This document shows positions 1-7,424 of a stretch of 63,079 nucleotides of DNA, in pieces. Each line of letters opens with the position of its first letter. Within the stretch, counting starts at the first letter, position 1. The notes below the pieces were generated by a model. The model saw only the letters and a program-made list of their open reading frames with translations. It ran no database searches and had not been told where the DNA came from. Position numbers and translations under genes: made by a program. Source of the stretch: UMGS1975 sp959600905 (GTDB lineage: Bacteria > Bacillota > Clostridia > Christensenellales > QAND01); contig CAUGNO010000009.1 of the NCBI GenBank assembly GCA_959600905.1, forward strand, positions 1 to 63,079, read 5' to 3'.

Positions 1-125
1 TCCTCCGGCAGGGAGAGCATGAGGGAGAGAAGGCCCTTCGCTTTCAGCGAGAGCGATTTGTCCCGCAGGTGATGGTTGGACATCACCGTGTAATCGCGGG
101 TTTTCTCAATGCGGAATACCGCCAT
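1..125 (-). CDS. ICE-type replication initiator / HTH protein, N-terminus only (runs off the window)
   Basis: The first 41 codons are visible on the minus strand, starting at ATG 125 behind a strong AAGGAGGAG ribosome binding site. The protein begins MAVFRIEKTRDYTVMSNHHL and continues with LSLKAKGLLSLMLSLPE. From family knowledge this start is typical of the winged-helix initiator-like proteins (DUF6017/RepA-N-like) of Tn1549-type integrative conjugative elements. The rest lies outside the window. It marks the left edge as mobile-element DNA, or its remnant. The family assignment is made from memory of the conserved start and was not searched. Confidence 0.7.
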   Translation of the reverse strand, partial: MAVFRIEKTRDYTVMSNHHLRDKSLSLKAKGLLSLMLSLPE

Positions 126-300
126 ACCGGACTCCTCCTTTCTTCGGTTTTGAAAAGTGTTCGTTTCGGTGGTTTTGCGCCCCTGTATCATCGTCCGGCC
201 TCCCGCGAGGGAAAGTATATGGGCGGCTTCGTTTGCGCCGCCCACAGGCGAAAAAGCAGGGGATTTCCCACCCTAAAACGCACACTTGATTTTGGGATAG

Positions 301-332
301 AAAAAGGGCGGCTGTCATCAAAACAGCCGCCC
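301..332 (-). terminator. Rho-independent terminator
   Basis: On the minus strand GGGCGGCTGT pairs with ACAGCCGCCC across a 7-nt loop and is followed by five T residues. It lies just downstream of the fragment ending at 343 and upstream of the initiator-like gene, so it separates the two. Confidence 0.7.
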
Positions 333-342
333 GATAGGGGGT

Positions 343-474
343 CTAATACAAGTTATTTGCTATCCGGCAAGCCCGGAAACCATTGATATTACGGGATTTT
401 TTGAAAAGTTCTGTATCGCCACTCGGACCATATCGGAACGAGTTATGCTCGTTCCGATTTTTTATAAAAAGCAG
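343..474 (-). pseudogene. C-terminal gene fragment, reading frame ends ...GFRACRIANNLY
   Basis: An open minus-strand frame of 43 codons with no credible start codon runs from an in-frame TAA at 475-477 to TAG at 343-345. Its end reads SRNINGFRACRIANNLY. The GFR-x-C-R ending resembles the last strand of formylglycine-generating-enzyme/C-type-lectin-fold domains. It lacks a start and a ribosome binding site, and a terminator follows directly, so it is best read as the 3' remnant of a lost gene. An 11-bp inverted repeat (432-458) sits inside the frame. Family attribution is tentative. Confidence 0.4.
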
Positions 475-487
475 TTATCCGATCCAC
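443..487 (-). pseudogene. Possible serine-recombinase start, truncated after about 8 residues
   Basis: A good AAGGAGG site (491-498 on the plus strand) precedes GTG at 487. The frame begins VDRITAFY and stops 14 codons on. Serine site-specific recombinases of Clostridia often start x-x-RITA-x-Y followed by R-x-S. Here similarity ends after FY and the frame runs into the neighbouring fragment. The intact translation start joined to unrelated sequence suggests a deletion or insertion junction near 462-470. The inference rests on eight residues. Confidence 0.3.
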
Positions 488-630
488 GATTCCTCCTTAA
501 CCGCCTAAAAGTATGCTGTGCCTTCACTGTTCGTTTATAAACGCGCCCGCCACGCATCAGCTTGTACCAGCTTTTGCAGGCTGCTATAAAATAGCATATC
601 GTCAATGATAGGCAGCGTGACATTTCACCC

Positions 631-669
631 AATATCGCGCAAATCGCCATGGCGGGACGCGATATTTTT
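631..669 (+). terminator. Strong hairpin with nested palindrome and short T run
   Basis: AATATCGCG (631-639) pairs perfectly with CGCGATATT (658-666) and encloses the palindrome CGCCATGGCG (645-654); TTT follows. No plus-strand gene lies upstream, so what it would terminate is unknown. It may belong to a decayed element or a small RNA. Confidence 0.4.
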
Positions 670-714
670 GCTGACTGAAAGACAATATCAATACCGGCGG
701 CCTATGCCATGAGA

Positions 715-739
715 CTGCTGAGAAATCAGCGGTTTTTTT
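715..739 (+). terminator. Terminator-like hairpin with 7-T tract
   Basis: CTGCTGA (715-721), GAAA loop and TCAGCGG (726-732) are followed by seven T residues. No plus-strand coding sequence precedes it. Apart from the fragments and hairpins listed here, the stretch 126-907 shows no convincing gene. Confidence 0.5.
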
Positions 740-850
740 ACGTTATCTATCATCATATCTTACTTCTTACATGGGCTTTTTGCGGAGGAGACTTTTTTAT
801 GTCTTGAAAATCAGATGATTTCAAAAATGGCATCGACGCTGATTCAAAAG

Positions 851-881
851 AAAAAAGCCATCCTATGCAGAATGGCTTTTT
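851..881 (-). terminator. Terminator of the MerR-cupin-flavodoxin-AKR operon
   Basis: AAAAGCCAT and ATGGCTTTTT flank a 10-nt loop, about 25 bp downstream of the aldo/keto reductase stop on the minus strand. Confidence 0.65.
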
Positions 882-907
882 GGAAGGGGATATAAGCAAA
901 TGCTTGC

Positions 908-2026
908 TTATAAAAGTGCTTGCTTTACAAGAGCCAAATTATCTCGGATCTTGATATGCTGTGGACAAACAGCCTCGCATTTTCCGCATTGAATGCATTG
1001 ATCAGCTTGCTTTTTGCCATGGCCGCCAACCAACCAATTTTCCTGATGAGCAGCGGCGGCTTTGTCACCATAAAGCGTTAGATAATTCATTGCGGTAAAC
1101 GAACCAGAGATGCCGATGTTTTGAGGACATACCTTAGCGCAATAGTTGCACGTTGTACAGGGGATCAGCGGAATTTTTGCAAGATCCTCTTGTGCTTTGG
1201 ATAGCGTGGCTTGCTGAGCCGGCGTCAACCCATGAAAGCCCTTCATAAAGGATATATTATCCTGCATCTGAGCTACGCTGCTCATACCAGATAAAACGGT
1301 GATGATGCCGTCTAAACTGGCAGCAAAACGGATGGCCCAAGAAGCCGCCGAAGAGTCTGGTTCAGCTTGGTTCAACACCTGTAAAACGGATGCGGGTGGC
1401 GTTGCCAGCATGCCGCCTTTTACGGGCTCCATGATGATAACAGGTTTTTTATATTTTCGTGCTATCTCGTAGCATTTTTTAGATTGAACTGCAGGGTTTT
1501 CCCAGTCCGCATAGTTGATTTGCAGCTGAACAAACTCCATTTCCGGATGAGCCAGCAATATTTCTTCCAGCTCTTCAGGCGTAGAGTGGAAAGAGAAGCC
1601 GATATGCCGAATCAGCCCTTCTTGCTTTTTTTGTTGAATCCAGGCCCACATGTCAAAGTCGTCAAAAAATCGTGTACGGCCTTCGCCGAGGTTGTGCAAT
1701 AAATAAAAATCAAAATAGCCTGCGCCGGTACGTTTAAGAGATGTTTCAAACTGATCGATGGCCTCTTCCTTTGTTTTACAGTTGATCCAGGCTGCATTTT
1801 TGGTGGCAAGCTGATAGCTTTGCCGGGGATAACGCTCTACCAACGCTTGGTGGATCGCGTCTTCACTGCCCGCGTAGGCCCAGGCGGTATCAAAATAGGT
1901 AAAGCCCGCTTTTATAAAAAGATCGACCATTTGTTTAGTCTGCTCTATGTCGATGATATCGTTTTGTTGAGGCAAGCGCATCAGGCCAAAGCCCAGTTTT
2001 TTTATGTTTTCACCCAAATATGACAA
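908..2026 (-). CDS. Aldo/keto reductase with C-terminal 4Fe-4S ferredoxin domain
   Basis: A 372-residue NAD(P)H-dependent oxidoreductase. The N-terminal barrel carries the AKR tetrad: Asp and Tyr in FDTAWAYAGSED, Lys in LATKNA and His in YLLHNLGE. Two ferredoxin motifs follow near the C-terminus, CTTCNYCAKVCP and CIQCGKCEAVCP, as in the COG1453 subgroup of anaerobes. The start chosen is TTG 2026 behind TAGGAGGGA; the frame is open upstream but that part overlaps the flavodoxin gene. It is the last gene of a minus-strand operon, 19 bp after the flavodoxin. The substrate is unknown; the context suggests electron transfer between flavodoxin, iron-sulphur clusters and a carbonyl substrate. Confidence 0.85.
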   Translation of the reverse strand: MSYLGENIKKLGFGLMRLPQQNDIIDIEQTKQMVDLFIKAGFTYFDTAWAYAGSEDAIHQALVERYPRQSYQLATKNAAWINCKTKEEAIDQFETSLKRTGAGYFDFYLLHNLGEGRTRFFDDFDMWAWIQQKKQEGLIRHIGFSFHSTPEELEEILLAHPEMEFVQLQINYADWENPAVQSKKCYEIARKYKKPVIIMEPVKGGMLATPPASVLQVLNQAEPDSSAASWAIRFAASLDGIITVLSGMSSVAQMQDNISFMKGFHGLTPAQQATLSKAQEDLAKIPLIPCTTCNYCAKVCPQNIGISGSFTAMNYLTLYGDKAAAAHQENWLVGGHGKKQADQCIQCGKCEAVCPQHIKIRDNLALVKQALL

Positions 2027-2045
2027 AAAAATCCCTCCTATCCAT

Positions 2046-2519
2046 TCATACTTTGGCGGCAAAGTCTGCCAAAGCCTGTGCCGAGGCATGATTTAACATC
2101 TGCCCGGGCAGCCATTTGGTTGTTTTGTCGCAACAAGGTTTCAAGGCTTCTACGGTTTTGCCGAACCCACTGCCGCCAGAAGTGGCGAAGGGAACGATGG
2201 TTTTGTTCGAAAAATCATAGCTTTCCAAAAAGGTATGGATGATGGTGGGCGCTGTGTACCACCAAATGGGGAAGCCCAAGAAAATAACATCATAATCGGC
2301 CATCGTGCTCAGCATTTCGGCAATTTTAGGACGAGAATGCGGATCGTTCATTTCCACGGAGCTGCGGCTATGCGTATCCGTCCAGTTTAAATCTGCATCG
2401 GTATAGGGAACAGCGGGTCTGATTTCAAACAGATCAGCACCAGCTACTTGGGATAGCTGCTCGGCTACCTTCTTTGTAACGCCGCTTGCAGAAAAATAAG
2501 CAACAAGTTTTTTAGACAT
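2046..2519 (-). CDS. Flavodoxin
   Basis: A 157-residue flavodoxin-fold protein that should bind FMN. It begins MSKKLVAYFSASGVTKKVAE, where SASGVT is the phosphate-binding loop. The FMN-side loops follow in VIFLGFPIWWYTAP and PFATSGGSGFG. ATG 2519 follows AAGGAGG. It lies between the cupin and aldo/keto reductase genes on the same strand and probably serves as electron donor or repair flavoprotein for that operon. The partner is inferred from context only. Confidence 0.88.
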   Translation of the reverse strand: MSKKLVAYFSASGVTKKVAEQLSQVAGADLFEIRPAVPYTDADLNWTDTHSRSSVEMNDPHSRPKIAEMLSTMADYDVIFLGFPIWWYTAPTIIHTFLESYDFSNKTIVPFATSGGSGFGKTVEALKPCCDKTTKWLPGQMLNHASAQALADFAAKV

Positions 2520-2532
2520 AAATATATCCTCC

Positions 2533-2970
2533 TTATGTTAAGCTAAAATAATGCTCGTCTGCGACAGGCTCCAGCCATTGGTTTTCTGTTTGCTCCCCTG
2601 GAACTTCCACAGCGATGTGGCTGAACCAGGAATCAGCCTTGGCACCATGCCAATGCTTTACATTGGCGGGGATGGAGATCACCATGCCCGGACAAAGGCT
2701 GACGGCTTGTTTTCCGTATTCCTGATACCAACCTTCTCCGGCTGTACAGATGAGGAGCTGCCCTCCGCCACTTTTGGCGCGGTGGATATGCCAATGATTG
2801 CGGCAGCCCGGCTCAAACGTCACATTGGCAAGAAAAACGGAGCTGTCCTTAGGTTCTGTCAACGGATTGAGATAGGACTGCCCGATGAAGTACTGTGCAT
2901 AAGCATCGTTGGGAGATCCCAAGCCAAACACATTGTATGAATCGAATTGTTCTTTTTGTTGTATTTTCAT
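2533..2970 (-). CDS. Cupin-domain protein
   Basis: A 145-residue single-domain cupin. The metal-binding motif is visible as NHWHIHRAKSGGGQLL and a later histidine lies in VKHWHGAKADSWF. The start MKIQQKEQF at 2970 is preferred because GGAGGG lies 7 nt upstream; an in-frame ATG five codons earlier overlaps that site. Related proteins are often annotated as cupin or carboxymuconolactone-associated proteins and sit beside flavodoxin and AKR genes in Clostridia. Enzymatic function is unknown. Confidence 0.8.
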   Translation of the reverse strand: MKIQQKEQFDSYNVFGLGSPNDAYAQYFIGQSYLNPLTEPKDSSVFLANVTFEPGCRNHWHIHRAKSGGGQLLICTAGEGWYQEYGKQAVSLCPGMVISIPANVKHWHGAKADSWFSHIAVEVPGEQTENQWLEPVADEHYFSLT

Positions 2971-2997
2971 CCTGTATCCCTCCATAAAAACTTAATT

Positions 2998-3390
2998 TTA
3001 ATTGTTATATTCACATACTGCGCTATTTGAATCCGTATTGTTTTGAGAGAGCATCAGCTGATAACGCAGATAATCCAAACGATCCAACTGTTTTTCTTTT
3101 CGATGGATCTCCTCAAGAAAATCAGCCCGCCTTTTTTCCAGCATTGCTAGACGCTGTCCAGAAGTTTCACATCTACACCGACATAGACGCATGTATTCTT
3201 GGGCCTCCTGAGAGGAAAAGCCCAGATCGTGCAGCGTTAAAAGTAGGCTGATTTGTTCTAGGTCCCGTTCGGTATAATGGTGACGAGCACTGTGCTTTTG
3301 GCCATCCTTGTTGTCTGCCAGGCATCGTTCATAGGCATCCAAAACCTTGGCGGAGACACAATAGCGCTCTGAAATTTCTTGTCTTGTCAT
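2998..3390 (-). CDS. MerR-family transcriptional regulator
   Basis: A 130-residue protein starting MTRQEISERYCVSAKVLDAY, a helix-turn-helix of MerR type, with an arginine/histidine wing and a long C-terminal helix typical of MerR dimers. ATG 3390 has AAGGAGC 6 nt upstream; the longer open frame would start inside the LysR terminator. An unusual CRCRC cluster lies in the effector region (LCRCRCETSGQR), compatible with thiol, redox or metal sensing, but that is inference. It heads the cupin-flavodoxin-AKR operon with a 27-bp gap, so it probably controls its own operon. Confidence 0.8.
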   Translation of the reverse strand: MTRQEISERYCVSAKVLDAYERCLADNKDGQKHSARHHYTERDLEQISLLLTLHDLGFSSQEAQEYMRLCRCRCETSGQRLAMLEKRRADFLEEIHRKEKQLDRLDYLRYQLMLSQNNTDSNSAVCEYNN

Positions 3391-3460
3391 GTGAATGCTC
3401 CTTAAACGATGCAGCCCTGCCGGAACAGTAGGTTCGCGTGGAATGCAAAAAGACTCTTGC

Positions 3461-3491
3461 AAAAAAATAGATGCCCGATCTTCGGACATCT
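3461..3491 (-). terminator. Terminator of the LysR-family gene
   Basis: AGATGTCC pairs with GGGCATCT (one G-U pair) around a 7-nt loop, and a 7-T run follows on the minus strand, 35 bp after the lysR-type stop codon. Confidence 0.7.
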
Positions 3492-3526
3492 AAAGTATAA
3501 TTTGTGATTGGATGCAAAGCCAATGC

Positions 3527-4414
3527 TTATTTTTCATCGGAAGAAATACGGTTTATGTATGCCTTGGAAAAATCCACAAAGGCGCGCAGGGCAGGCGACA
3601 TCATCTGATTTTTCTTCCAGGCCAGCACCGTATGGCTTTCCAGCTTGGGAAGTAGCGGGACATACCGCAGCCCTTCATAATGGCAGTCAAGCCGTAAGTT
3701 TAGAAAGACACCGACGCCTTGGCGCCCCATGGCGGCCAGATTATACGGAAGATTCCCGCTGGCAACGATATGCAGCTGATCGGCATCCTTGCCAAACCAA
3801 TGCAAAAGCTCCTGCTTGATGAGATCACGGCGCGTAAAAAGCAGCGGTCTATCGGCCAAATCGCTGGGCGTTACCTGCTTTTTTTCCGCCAGATCGGAGT
3901 GCTCCGAAACCAAAACCCCCCATTCCTCGGCGATAGGGCTGCGGATAAATTCATATTTACCGACGTCCACGGGCTCTAACAGAAACCCGAGATCCAAAAG
4001 CCCTCTTTCGATGCGTTCTTTGATATTGTCGGAATTGCCGCTGTATATTTCGTATTGGATGGCGGGATGCCGAGCCTGGAAAGCGGCCAAGATTTCTGCT
4101 AGCAAACGGCTGTTTTGGTACTCTCCGCTGCCGATGGCGATTTCGCCGCTTAGCTCAGCTTCCTGTTTTAGCTCTTGCTTGGTTTTTTCTGCCAAAGAGA
4201 CAAGCTCTTGTGCGCGCCGTTTCAAAAGCAGACCTTGCTCGGTCAAAGTGATGTTATGGCTGTTTCTGGTAAACAGTTTGACCCCAAGCTCTGCCTCAAG
4301 CTGCATCATTTGGCGGGAAAGAGTAGGCTGCGTAACATGGAGCAAAGCAGCAGCTTTGGTAATGTTTTCCTCTCTGGCAATGGTTAGAAAGTAGCTTAAT
4401 ACCCGAAGTTCCAA
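3527..4414 (-). CDS. LysR-family transcriptional regulator
   Basis: A 295-residue regulator. The N-terminal winged helix-turn-helix reads YFLTIAREENITKAAALLHV followed by TQPTLSRQM, the family signature. The remainder is a periplasmic-binding-like effector domain. The start is TTG 4414 with TAGGAGGTG 7 nt upstream. Most LysR proteins regulate a divergent neighbour, but here both flanking genes run in the same direction: vanT upstream and the MerR operon downstream. The target is therefore unclear. A terminator separates it from each neighbour. Confidence 0.9.
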   Translation of the reverse strand: MELRVLSYFLTIAREENITKAAALLHVTQPTLSRQMMQLEAELGVKLFTRNSHNITLTEQGLLLKRRAQELVSLAEKTKQELKQEAELSGEIAIGSGEYQNSRLLAEILAAFQARHPAIQYEIYSGNSDNIKERIERGLLDLGFLLEPVDVGKYEFIRSPIAEEWGVLVSEHSDLAEKKQVTPSDLADRPLLFTRRDLIKQELLHWFGKDADQLHIVASGNLPYNLAAMGRQGVGVFLNLRLDCHYEGLRYVPLLPKLESHTVLAWKKNQMMSPALRAFVDFSKAYINRISSDEK

Positions 4415-4496
4415 AAAAGCACCTCCTATTTAGTACACCACATTTAGCGGCCCATTTCAATAAGGAAAACCGTATAAATCATAGCTGTGGAAAATC

Positions 4497-4532
4497 ACAA
4501 GGCTGTGCACAAAGTGATGCACACAGCCTTGT
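4497..4532 (-). terminator. Terminator of the vanG-type cluster
   Basis: ACAAGGCTGTG and CACAGCCTTGT form a long stem just after the vanT stop on the minus strand. The following sequence GATTTTCC is only weakly T-rich. Confidence 0.6.
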
Positions 4533-4540
4533 AGAGCATT

Positions 4541-6667
4541 TCAGCGGCACAGGATTCGGTCTAGCCTTGTACCCAGGCGGCTGAGTATTTCGTTGGAAAT
4601 GGTGCCCGCGCTTTCAGCCAGATCGCCCGCAGAGAGGGTAAGCGTGCCGGATGTGCCGATGAGCACGGCCGTATCTCCTGCACTGACGTCGGGAATATCC
4701 GTTACGTCTATGATGGTTTGGTCCATGCATATTTTTCCAAGAATCGGTGCCTTTTGTCCGCGAAGCAGTACATACCCGCGGCCGTCGGATAGGCCGCGCG
4801 GCAGCCCATCCGCATACCCGATGGAGAGGGTAGCGATTTTCATGGGATGATCCGCCGTACAGGAAAGACCATAGCCGACAGCTTCCTGTGTATACAGCGG
4901 CTTTACCGTGGCGACGCGTGCCTTGAGCGATAAAACCGGCCGCAACTGATGTGCCCAAGCGTCAGTATCCGCCTGCGTGCTCAATACTCCATATAAAGCA
5001 ATGCCGATACGCGCATAATCTCCCCCCAGCTCCGGATAGTTCAACACACCATAGCTTGCCAGAAGATGGGTGCGCGGGCGGGGCAGGCCACGCTGTTTCA
5101 ATTCGCTGAGTACGGCTTGGAAAGCCATGGACTGTACCTTTGTGAAAGCTTTATTGCGGGGGGAAAGAGATTCGTCGGCGGATAGATGTGTAAAGATACC
5201 GTCAATTTTTAAATGCTTTTGGGCAAAGAGCGATGCGATTTGGTCGATGTTTTCGCTGCGTTCTCCCAAGCGATGCATGCCGGTATCTATGCCGATATGA
5301 ACATGAAGCTTCTTTCCATAAGTGGATAGGGCCTTTGCGTATTGGCAGTCTACTACGGTTTGGGAAAGCCGATAGCGCCGCAAAAGAAAAGCTTGCGAAG
5401 GATGCGTATATCCAAGAATCAAAATTTCCCCAGCAATTCCATTTTTGCGAAGCTCTATCCCCTCGCCAAGGCTGGCGACGCAGAAATGACGCACGCCCAA
5501 ACGATATAGCTCTTTACAGACGGGTACGGCCCCATGTCCATAGGCGTTGGCTTTCACTGCGGGCATCAGCTTGCAGGAACGGGGCAGACGGCTTTGCAAA
5601 AAGGCGATGTTGTGGGCTAAGGCCTGGCTGTCCAGCTCGATCCAGGCCCGCGCCTTTGGAAAATGACGCTTGGGTTGCGGCAGAACCAATGCAAGAGCAT
5701 ACGCAGCGCCAAAGGAAACAGCGGAAACGACAAAAAAATGAGCCAGGCTTTGGTCTACCAGCCAGGGAACCAAATGCAGTGCTTTTGCTGCCGCTCTGAT
5801 AAGTACGATGACAGCCGGATGCAGGATATAGACCCAAGTGGCGGCGGTGCGGGCTCTTTGGCAGGGTGGACGCTGCCAGGACAGCATTAGATGATAAAGA
5901 AAGAGCATCGTGGGCAGCAGGAAAAGATACATGCTATCATGCCGCGGCCAGCCCAGATGGCGAAGGATAAAGGCCTCGCCTACCATGCCAGCAAACGAGA
6001 GACAAAGGCCAAAAATGGCTTTGGACCGATCCAGGGTTTTTCTTTGAGAAAGCCATGCGCCCAAGATAAGAAAGACAGGCGCAAAGAACAGGCCGTTGCG
6101 TGTATAGGAAAATACCTGAAAACCACCCTGATAGAAAGCATCCAGCACAGGGATAGACTGAGCCAAACCGTAGTAGCTGTCTCCCATGAGGCCGATTAAA
6201 TAGAGGAAGAGGGCTATGGCAAGGGAATTGCGAAGGCTTAGCTTTCGGCTCATGAGATAGACAAGACAGAGTCCGAGCAAACAGGCGGGAAAATACCAAA
6301 GATGGTAAAAGGTGCCATCAAAAAACAACAGACGCAAAGCACTGCCCAAGGAAAGTGCCTTGTAATGGCCGCTATACAAACCGATGGGCACATACAGCAC
6401 AATGGCCGCGAGATAAAGCAGAGAAAGCTTTGTCAAAGATTTAATGAGGGAGGCCCGGCCGTTTGTACCTTGAAAAAAGCGCGAAACGATAAACTGCCCG
6501 GTTACCATGAAAAAGAATGGAACAGCGACCCTGGCTAGAACGCGGGTTAAAAAGAAATCCGCATTAGCGCCAAAACAGGTAAGAGGCGACGTATGGATGG
6601 CAATTACGAGAAAAGCGGCTACCAGGCGAAATACATCAAGCCCCCCGTAGTTTTGTCTTGTTTGCAT
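4541..6667 (-). CDS. vanT: VanT-type membrane-bound serine/alanine racemase
   Basis: A 708-residue two-domain protein. Residues 1 to about 340 form an acyltransferase-3-like membrane domain with about ten hydrophobic segments, thought to import or bind L-Ser in VanT proteins. The C-terminal part is a PLP-dependent alanine-racemase fold with the lysine in PAVKANAYGHGA, a catalytic tyrosine region AVGYGLSC and the SIGYADGLPR loop. It makes D-Ser for the D-Ala-D-Ser ligase. The start codon lies 32 bp inside vanXY, indicating translational coupling. It is the last gene of the vanG-type cluster and is followed by a terminator. Length matches VanT of vanG, vanC and vanE clusters. Confidence 0.93.
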   Translation of the reverse strand: MQTRQNYGGLDVFRLVAAFLVIAIHTSPLTCFGANADFFLTRVLARVAVPFFFMVTGQFIVSRFFQGTNGRASLIKSLTKLSLLYLAAIVLYVPIGLYSGHYKALSLGSALRLLFFDGTFYHLWYFPACLLGLCLVYLMSRKLSLRNSLAIALFLYLIGLMGDSYYGLAQSIPVLDAFYQGGFQVFSYTRNGLFFAPVFLILGAWLSQRKTLDRSKAIFGLCLSFAGMVGEAFILRHLGWPRHDSMYLFLLPTMLFLYHLMLSWQRPPCQRARTAATWVYILHPAVIVLIRAAAKALHLVPWLVDQSLAHFFVVSAVSFGAAYALALVLPQPKRHFPKARAWIELDSQALAHNIAFLQSRLPRSCKLMPAVKANAYGHGAVPVCKELYRLGVRHFCVASLGEGIELRKNGIAGEILILGYTHPSQAFLLRRYRLSQTVVDCQYAKALSTYGKKLHVHIGIDTGMHRLGERSENIDQIASLFAQKHLKIDGIFTHLSADESLSPRNKAFTKVQSMAFQAVLSELKQRGLPRPRTHLLASYGVLNYPELGGDYARIGIALYGVLSTQADTDAWAHQLRPVLSLKARVATVKPLYTQEAVGYGLSCTADHPMKIATLSIGYADGLPRGLSDGRGYVLLRGQKAPILGKICMDQTIIDVTDIPDVSAGDTAVLIGTSGTLTLSAGDLAESAGTISNEILSRLGTRLDRILCR

Positions 6668-7424
6668 GGGTATGTCTCCATTCTGTTAAGATAAATCCAT
6701 CCGTATTGTTGCCGGAGATGCTGTATGGAATCGTGCTATCGACTTCTAGGCAGGTATAAGCGCCTTTACTGGCCGGCAGATACGAAACCAGCACCTCCTG
6801 CCCACCCCAAAGGATAGGGTAAGCGGATTGTCCATAACGATACTGTTTGATAAACGAAAGATATTCTTCAAGGACCAGATGATTTTGCACCATGATTTTG
6901 GCATGTGGAACCCCAACATAACGAAAATGCCAGGGTTCATGGGCAATGCCGGTGAGGTGTTCTTTTCCGGCCGGATAGCGCTCTACAAACCCATAGTCTG
7001 CTGCTTTGTCGCGAAAGATCTGGCAAATGCCACTATATGGAAAGGCGGGGCGAATAAAATCAATGTGCGCCTGTTTTTGCCCAAGATCTATGGCAAGACC
7101 GGTTTGGTGCTCGCTATGGCCGGGCAGGGCCACATATTTTTGCGTAAAATCCAAGCCGCTATCCCGGATGGAATCATCCCATATCTGCTGCTGCTCGGCG
7201 TACGCCCGCCAGCCGCTGACCGGTACAATGTGCTGCCATCCATGGAAAGAATCCATCAAATTGGAAAGAAGTACGGCGGCTCGGCGCTGCATCTGGATGG
7301 CAGGATAGCTTTCCAGCACGGGAACCAGGGACGTTTGCGCATCTTCACGATAGCCTGCCGCTGCGTTTACCAAGATGAGGCTGCCGGTATGGATTTCTTT
7401 TTGCAGAAGCGTCAATGTTTTCAT
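6636..7424 (-). CDS. vanXY: VanXY-type D,D-peptidase
   Basis: A 262-residue zinc D,D-peptidase of the VanY/VanXY family. The zinc site is intact: SEHQTGLAID gives His106 and Asp113, and EPWHF gives catalytic Glu163 and His166. VanXY enzymes hydrolyse D-Ala-D-Ala and pentapeptide termini so that only D-Ser-ended precursors remain. No signal peptide is seen, consistent with a cytoplasmic enzyme. It overlaps the ligase stop by an ATGA and the vanT start by 32 bp. Whether dipeptidase or carboxypeptidase activity dominates cannot be read from the sequence. Confidence 0.92.
   Translation of the reverse strand: MKTLTLLQKEIHTGSLILVNAAAGYREDAQTSLVPVLESYPAIQMQRRAAVLLSNLMDSFHGWQHIVPVSGWRAYAEQQQIWDDSIRDSGLDFTQKYVALPGHSEHQTGLAIDLGQKQAHIDFIRPAFPYSGICQIFRDKAADYGFVERYPAGKEHLTGIAHEPWHFRYVGVPHAKIMVQNHLVLEEYLSFIKQYRYGQSAYPILWGGQEVLVSYLPASKGAYTCLEVDSTIPYSISGNNTDGFILTEWRHTHANKTKLRGA

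Noticed and set aside
400..432. 3' end of a tRNA gene (ends ...CGGACCA) as an attachment site
   Set aside because: No T-arm or acceptor partner could be paired; the bases are better explained as coding sequence of the minus-strand fragment.
432..463. Plus-strand terminator
   Set aside because: The inverted repeat is good, but it lies inside the minus-strand fragment frame and no plus-strand gene precedes it, so it was not listed as a separate terminator.
5233..5799. 188-codon plus-strand open frame within vanT
   Set aside because: It is the antisense shadow of vanT, without a ribosome binding site or family likeness.
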